DNA of 64,000 nucleotides from positions 7,507,001 to 7,571,000 of the forward strand of contig NC_135361.1 of the NCBI RefSeq assembly GCF_051622035.1, in the 5' to 3' direction. Under the pieces are notes generated by a model, which was not told where the DNA came from, made no database searches, and saw only the letters and a program-made list of their open reading frames with translations. Every line of letters starts with the position of its first letter. The stretch's first letter is position 1. Made by a program: the position numbers and the translations under genes. This stretch comes from Arctopsyche grandis. Taxonomy: Eukaryota > Arthropoda > Insecta > Trichoptera > Hydropsychidae. Below, piece after piece: positions 58,159 through 64,000 of this stretch.

Positions 58159-58237
58159 AAATGGGTTCCTATTTCTGATCCTATTCCTGGGTTTTGCTCT
58201 CGAGAGCAAAAAAAAAGTTAACAATAGGAACCCATTT
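58159..58237. repeat. Nested palindrome
   Basis: Outer arms AAATGGGTTCCTATT (58159-58173) and AATAGGAACCCATTT (58223-58237) enclose a perfect 20-bp palindrome, TTTTGCTCTCGAGAGCAAAA, at 58192-58211. It may be a small foldback element. Confidence 0.7.
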
Positions 58238-59697
58238 ATTTCGAGCCGACACTGATACTAGAGGTCTAGTTGTAATCCTAGTTGATCTTTGTGATTTTTG
58301 TTTTATAATCCGAAAATCAAATTTCAAATTTTAAGAGTTGAAGTTGAAGCAAATTTGGCTTTCGATATATGTATCTCTTATAGGGTCTGAACTTTGTATG
58401 TAAAGATAAATTTCGTGGGCAGAAACCTTATGATAGACTAATGTCTAGGTCAATGACCACCTTAGATCACAATTTTAAAGCAGGAATTGTAAATCTTTTT
58501 AAATCATACTTTTATTTTGACCCCGAAGCTGCGTTGCTGATTTTTGACACAAATGGCATTCCAAGCAACAATTTACGGATTAGCGAGTAGATGCTTTCAA
58601 ACCAAACAGACAGATAGACAGAACGTTCAAAAACTCTTCGAAACGTGCCAAGCGGATAACGCTTGATACAGATCGTTCGAAATTTTTGCACATTTTTATT
58701 ATTATTTTACAAAACAGCAAACGTTGCTTCGGAATTGCACGGATTGATGTTTCCGCTACGTTCGAATCGATTTGTTTTCAGCTCAGTGGGAACGAATTTT
58801 CCCGCCAGTGTGGGATTTTCGCGGCCATTTTCACACTGCAACGAATTTTTGCCCCGCTAAAAATTTATTGTGTGAATGAACCGAGCACATACATACATAA
58901 ATAAGAAAAAAATGAAATCCGATGTTGAGAATCTCGAAAGGAACGGTTATTTAACATCTACTTACTGGCGATGTGGTGGGAACGCTTTCACACGCGCCGT
59001 GCATATAAAATGCCATTTCTCCAATGCGGTGTGAATGATATGCCCGGAATGCGCGACCTTGGAACAAACTTCAATCAGAGATGGCCAATCGGAGTATGTG
59101 GTCCAATTTGGGCACGATAGAGATATTTAGAGATAGTACAAGGGGGTTGAATCTCCTCATATCGGGCTATCCGGGTTGTTCGGATTATACGAGTTGAACT
59201 TGAATTGAATTGAATTGAACCAAACGCTCACTTGAATTGCCTAAAAAAAATCTAGACGGTAAATCACTAATGGGTCAATAAAAGAGCTGTGGTTTTATAT
59301 GACCGCAAATAGACACACAATTATTGTGGGCAATATTTTATTAATAAAAATCTAATAAAAAATACATATTTGTTTTGCAATTTATACATACTTAAGATTG
59401 CATTGAAAGAAAAAATTACGACAATAAATCAATTCAAGAAGAAATACCGTCACTTAATAGCTGTTATCAACTATACTAAATTGTTAAATGTTTAAAAAAA
59501 AACATATTTTTGACTTTTAAAGTTTGCTAGATAATTAATGTTGCCTACATATTTCAAAGCAATAAAAATCATAATCAATAGAAAAACATTTGATTATAGA
59601 TTACAATACTCACTTTTGGAAAATCAATACTAGATTTTAAGTTAAAGACTGCAAAAGCCACAAATCTGTAAAAATTGGGGTTTTTTATAAACGTTTA
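58238..59697. other. Intergenic, nothing recognised
   Basis: AT-rich. The overlapping frames at 58663-58904 are unsupported. Confidence 0.3.
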
Positions 59698-59850
59698 TCT
59701 AATGTATAATTTCTGAAGAGACTTTATGAGTATGTAATGTTGGTTGGTAACATCGAAAACAAATCAAAGTGTCTATGACGACGATTCTTTATGGTTTCGA
59801 TTCGAAATATATTTTTTTCGATTCAAATAAATTTAATAAAAAAACGGAAC
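59698..59850 (+). mobile_element. Old Helitron 5'-end fragment
   Basis: Starts TCTAATGTATAATTTCTGAAG and continues with GAGACTTTATGAGTATG, a CATCGAAAACAAATCAA segment and TTTTTTTCGATTCAAATAAATTTAAT, matching the family with clear divergence. The 3' hairpin is missing. Confidence 0.55.
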
Positions 59851-61749
59851 TTCATCTGGTGTACCGCAAGGGTCCAATCTTGGTCATTTTGTTTTATTTG
59901 TTAATAATATTGGATAAATCACTGCGAATTTCTTCTGTTTGCCGACAACTTAAAGATTTTTAGATCAGTCAATGGTAATTATGTCTGGGAGAGGTTGCAG
60001 GATGATCTAGAATAGCTAGAAGTTCCTATTCCTAAAAAATTAAATTGCTATAGGTGAATATTTATTTATTATTACCAATTGGCTTGAAAAAAGTATCGTG
60101 CTATTTCCTGTTCAAGTACATACTAATCTATGTTTAATATATTATACTGATCAATAAGTCATAATTGTGAAAAAAAATAGTATAGTGCGACCCTTCTAAA
60201 TTGGCACCCCTATCTCACGGCAATTCTGGGTCAACCGTTACTGAGCAGTTGCGATCGCCTCGAGCAAGATCTTAGCCCGATAGAAAGAGCTCTTCGAGCA
60301 CACGGCAACCGTCATTTCCTACGAACAATACGGAAATTCACCGATGGAGCAAATTTCCCAAAGTCCATCCCGAAACCGCACCAGCGAAGGAATGCCGAAA
60401 CACGATCGATCCAGATCCGAGAATGGCCAAGAGAGGTTGTTAGACCGACGATACTCATAACGGTATACCGAACGCGACCAACCTAGATATGTACTCTTTC
60501 TAGACGTCTCTAAAATTTAGTTTCGTATCCAAAGGACTTATTTGCCGGGGTGTAACGAACGCGCCTCTCCTTCGTGATGGAATGCCATTGGTGATTCCGG
60601 GAAAACACCATAAATCCTCCTAATCATATAAAACTGTACGTGCCAGTTTGATCAACGCACATTCACTTTGTAAACCAATAAGCTAAAATTCACAATTTCA
60701 ACACTAATTTGCACAACGATACATATGAAAGAAAACTCTGAAAAGACTAAACATTAAATTTTGCTAATAATCCTACGAGGAATAATTGATATAATTAAAT
60801 TAACTTCGGACAACCACTTGATTAACTCGTCGTGGCTTTACGTACATAATTAAGTTGGAGCAGAAAATGCAAAATTTGAATTTCCGAAAGGGAAACTTGC
60901 GTTTAAGGGTTAAATAAAAAATTCCACCGATTTCAAACAATGTCCTTTGTCTTCAACCAATCGATTTATCTCGACAAAAATTTCGAAAAAGTATATGTTT
61001 TGGTTTAAATTTTTTCACTATTTTAAATAAATTAAAAGGATAAGCGCTTAGTAATCATCTATTGCAGCATAATTGGGTCTATTATGATTAGATTTGACTG
61101 ATTAAAGAAAATTCATAGTCGCCATTTTGTCAGAAGTTCCCATACAAAACGGTCATTTATATGGTGGAAGCTTCTTTTCAGAAAATCGACATTTTTTCCT
61201 ACATCCGTCATTTTTCGTCATTATACATAATTAAGAAATAAATAAAATCATGAAAATACGTAATTAAAATCACGAGAAAATTCAAGTATAATCCTTGTAT
61301 CAATATGATGAAAACTAAAAAAATACATTAAATTTAATAAACCGGAAGTGAGATTTTTTCCTCTGTGACCACAAGATTTTTTCCACACCCCTGAATATAT
61401 CAAGCTGAAAATTTATAATTGTATTTTTTATGTACTAATTTAGAGTTGATAAGGTTTTGGTCAGAGTTCGTAAGCCGGAAGTGGTAATTTCTTAAAAACA
61501 ATATTTCATTATTTTATTTTGACCTTTCAAATTATTTTCATGATCTTGATATATAATGTGTATAATATAATATTTATACTGATTTTAAGTAATGAAAAAA
61601 ATTTGAACAAAATTTGACAACCGGAAGTAAAACTTTTGTCTTGTGTAAGTTTCCCTACATTTGCGCTCAATTTTTTTTTAATTTAAAAGTTATTGAGATC
61701 CTCCTTGGCTATAATAAAAAAAGATATACCTTCCTTTATAAGAGTTTAG
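59851..61749. other. Intergenic, nothing firmly recognised
   Basis: A GC-richer block at 60190-60640 has the look of a repeat or LTR fragment but no ends I can define. CCGGAAGTG-type motifs recur at 61343, 61480 and 61620. Confidence 0.3.
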
Positions 61750-62120
61750 CATCATTTACAGCCATTCATCATCCACTGGTGTATGAAGACCTGTCTCCAA
61801 CAAGCTTCCATTCGTCTCTCTTTTACAAAACAGAGACGAAAAACTCATCCACACATTTTACTAATCTCATCCACCCATCTTTCGTGCGGCCTTCATTGCA
61901 CTCTTTCATATTCTTTCAGGTACCATTCGATCACTTCTTTCGTCCATTCTTCTAACTACGAGACTCATCCATTGCTATTTCAATCTCTTCATACTTGCCA
62001 TAATTATCATCCACGTGTTATATTTCCTTTATTTTCTTGTTTTATCGAGAATTTGTTCCATAATTCTTTGAGTGCATTGTATTATATAGGCAGGCCGAAA
62101 TGTCATAGTTTGCGACTCGT
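61750..62120 (-). pseudogene. Old 5'-truncated RTE fragment
   Basis: From CATCATTTACAGCCATTCATC at 61750 the plus strand follows the reverse complement of the intact RTE 3' end: CACTGGTGTATGAAGACC, CATTCGATCACTTCTTTCGTCCA, CACGTGTTATATTTCC and CTTTGAGTGCATTG. There are many substitutions and small indels. It is clearly older than the copies at 5.8 and 39.9 kb. Confidence 0.75.
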
Positions 62121-63588
62121 ACCAAGGACTTTCAGATTATAAACATTCACTCTACTAACTAGTGTCGTTTTAGGTTAAGTCAGTTAAATTAAAATAAATA
62201 TTTGGCCCGAATGAAGTCAGAACTGCCGTGACTGGGTGTGAAAGGGTCTTAAATCAGAGCTACTAAAACCCAAGAGAATACACGCGAATACAAGAGGAAT
62301 GAGCACACACGATTTAGTGTGGCGATTGGTGGGTGAGAAAGAAGGTGATGGCCAGTTTTCAGCAAGTGGCACGTTGACCTGAGATGTGTGCAGACGGCCA
62401 ATGGCCGCTCAGATGTTTGCCAGCTTACGTCACCGAAACCCCACTCTAGTTGCATCACTGTTGCACCTTCACCACACACACACACACACACACACACATA
62501 CATCCAATATCCAGTATATCTGTGAAGAACCGCAAAATGGCCGTTAACTTGGCAATTTATTGTATAGCTCGATTGGAACCGACTTGCCTCGAAGAGAACA
62601 ATAGGTATGCAAAGCTTTGGTTATTGGCTTTGTTGCCGGGTGGAGAACATTTCTACCCTCTTCCGTGATTGCATGTCTTGTGCGACTTGGATTCAATGCA
62701 TTGAATATTTTTACTTTATCTATGTACGTAGTAACAATAGATGAAGTTTTGTGATCATGCGAAAATTCGAACTCGAGATTTTGACTGATTCGAACTCAGA
62801 ATCGATTACTGATCACGTTTTCATGATCCAGAAAAAATGTGTGTGTGTGACTGTGTATTTTGGGGATTTTTTGAACACCGTTAGTCCTATCGAACCAAAA
62901 CTTGTATCGGTTACTGAAATTCTTATCGACACGACGTAAATTTTTTTCAAATTTTTAAGTTGACCGGAAATGGTACCGCCCCTTATAGGTGTCCTCTTTT
63001 TTTAACGTTTTTTAATTCAATTATCTCCCAAACCGCTAACTGAATCGGATTATTTTTTTTTTACATGTAATAGAAATAATAATATATATAACCTTATATT
63101 TTTATCTGAATCGGAAGAAGTAGTTTTACTCTAGAGAATCGAGGTTTTTTATGTTTTTCTCAGAAACCTTTCGGTTTATTGAACTGAAATTTCATATCTA
63201 GAAGTTTAAGCGTAATAGCAAGTTATGGATAAAATTTGGTAAGCATAACTCAACCGGAAGTGGCAGTTTACTCTTGTTCGATTTATCTTCCACTATTTTT
63301 ACTTTATTTTTATTAATTCATCCAAACAACATTCTTCCTAATTAGCTTTCTGTCTTCAATTGCATTGTACCGAAGCGCACCGTTAACTCTAAAGTTTTTA
63401 TGAAGTTTCATCATCTTGTGAATCGATTAATTTTAATCTATGCATCAAAAATTTTGCAGCCTTTTCATTCCCTTCTTTACATTTAATACTCTCTCACCCT
63501 AGTACTCCTTTTTCAATTCTCCAGGCTTTTTTAATTCCGTATTCATAAAAGATATGCAACACCAATAAGTCCATATAAGTATGTATGT
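62121..63588. other. Intergenic, with a (CA)n run
   Basis: A CACACA run lies at about 62473-62499. No gene is supported; short frames at 62249-62939 lack features. Confidence 0.35.
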
Positions 63589-63835
63589 ATATGTTCCAGT
63601 GAAATCATAACCAGTTACATTTTCAGGGTTGGTTTTATTAATTTAAGATAAGATTGTTAGGGTTGGTATTATTTAAGGGTTAGGATAGGTTAGGTTAAGT
63701 AAGGGTTGGCCATATTCATTAAAGATTGAGTTGTTAGGGTTAAATTTATAGAGTTAAACGCTGTAAATGAATTGTTTGATACATTTTCACTGCTTGAATT
63801 GGTGAAAATATATTTTCACTTTCACTGTAACATAT
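63589..63835 (-). mobile_element. MITE family A, copy 3
   Basis: Reverse-orientation copy. It has CCAGTGAAATCATAACCAG, then GGGTTGGTTTTATTAA, TTAGGGTTGGTATTATTTAAG and AATTGTTTGATACATTTTCACTG, and ends in GTGAAAATATATTTTCAC. The (TTAGG)-like stretches belong to the MITE and are not telomeric. Confidence 0.65.
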
Positions 63836-64000
63836 ACATACATATGTATATGTTACAGTCCAATTGTTTACACCAGTTCGTTCATGAACATATTACATAG
63901 TTTGTTAGTATATTCAAACAGTCAAAAGTTTTTTTTTAAATAGACTCACCAGGTGTCGCATGAAACTTTTAGCTTCTTAAGCTTTTAAGGTGTTAAAAGA
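63836..64000. other. End of window, nothing recognised
   Basis: AT-rich; contains ATATGTTACAGTC, also present at 42177-42190. Confidence 0.3.

Noticed and set aside
60190-60640. GC-richer block considered as an LTR or retroelement fragment
   Set aside because: No TG/CA ends, primer-binding site or protein motif could be identified.
63650-63710. TTAGG-like stretch considered as interstitial telomere
   Set aside because: It is part of MITE family A and appears with the same irregular sequence at 5600-5720 and 30660-30790.

Overview
The window is a stretch of AT-rich animal nuclear genome, almost certainly from an insect. The evidence is a six-coding-exon enolase gene with short spliceosomal introns, a TOP-type snoRNA host gene, a nuclear tRNA-Arg gene, tRNA-derived SINEs and many eukaryotic transposons. 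The sequence alone does not settle the order. Cellular genes occupy only a small part of the 64 kb; the rest is intergenic DNA full of mobile elements, many of which can be bounded exactly by their target-site duplications (TSDs).

Region 1 (1-12.4 kb): a probable single-exon gene for a small membrane protein lies on the minus strand (508-1059). It is followed by a solo LTR, an 8-bp-TSD hAT element, a MITE carrying a 5'-truncated RTE fragment, tRNA-derived SINEs, and decayed jockey/CR1-type LINE pieces between long AT/CA microsatellites.

Region 2 (13.7-21.3 kb): two nearly full-length RTE-type LINEs lie head to head around a shared 16-bp AT tract, forming a huge inverted repeat. The left copy has lost its motif A aspartate; the right copy looks enzymatically intact. 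A third full-length copy lies at 31.2-34.9 kb, and a fourth, strongly 5'-truncated and very young copy at 39.9-41.4 kb. Copy 3 and both truncated copies at 5.8 and 39.9 kb have 11-bp TSDs.

Region 3 (21.5-43.7 kb): a SINE with a conserved 3' stem-loop, a Helitron family (one complete 232-bp copy; one interrupted by a jockey-like LINE tail), MITEs, a mariner fossil, another decayed LINE and three hairpin MITEs.

Region 4 (43.7-52.4 kb, the gene-bearing core, all on the plus strand): a non-coding snoRNA host gene equivalent to the U22 host gene family comes first. It has a Motif-1-like promoter site, a TOP-like start, six exons, and one intronic snoRNA per intron: two U31-type, one U27, one H/ACA and one C/D of uncertain target. 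Enolase (433 aa, complete) and tRNA-Arg(CCT) follow. All three serve basic growth (ribosome modification, glycolysis, translation), but nothing shows they are co-regulated beyond proximity.

Region 5 (52.6-64 kb): a 798-bp element with a 9-bp TSD and minisatellite-like termini, two neighbouring PIF/Harbinger-type MITEs (one keeping a 39-codon transposase-like remnant), dispersed repeats, an old RTE fragment and a third copy of the MITE seen at 5.5 and 30.6 kb.
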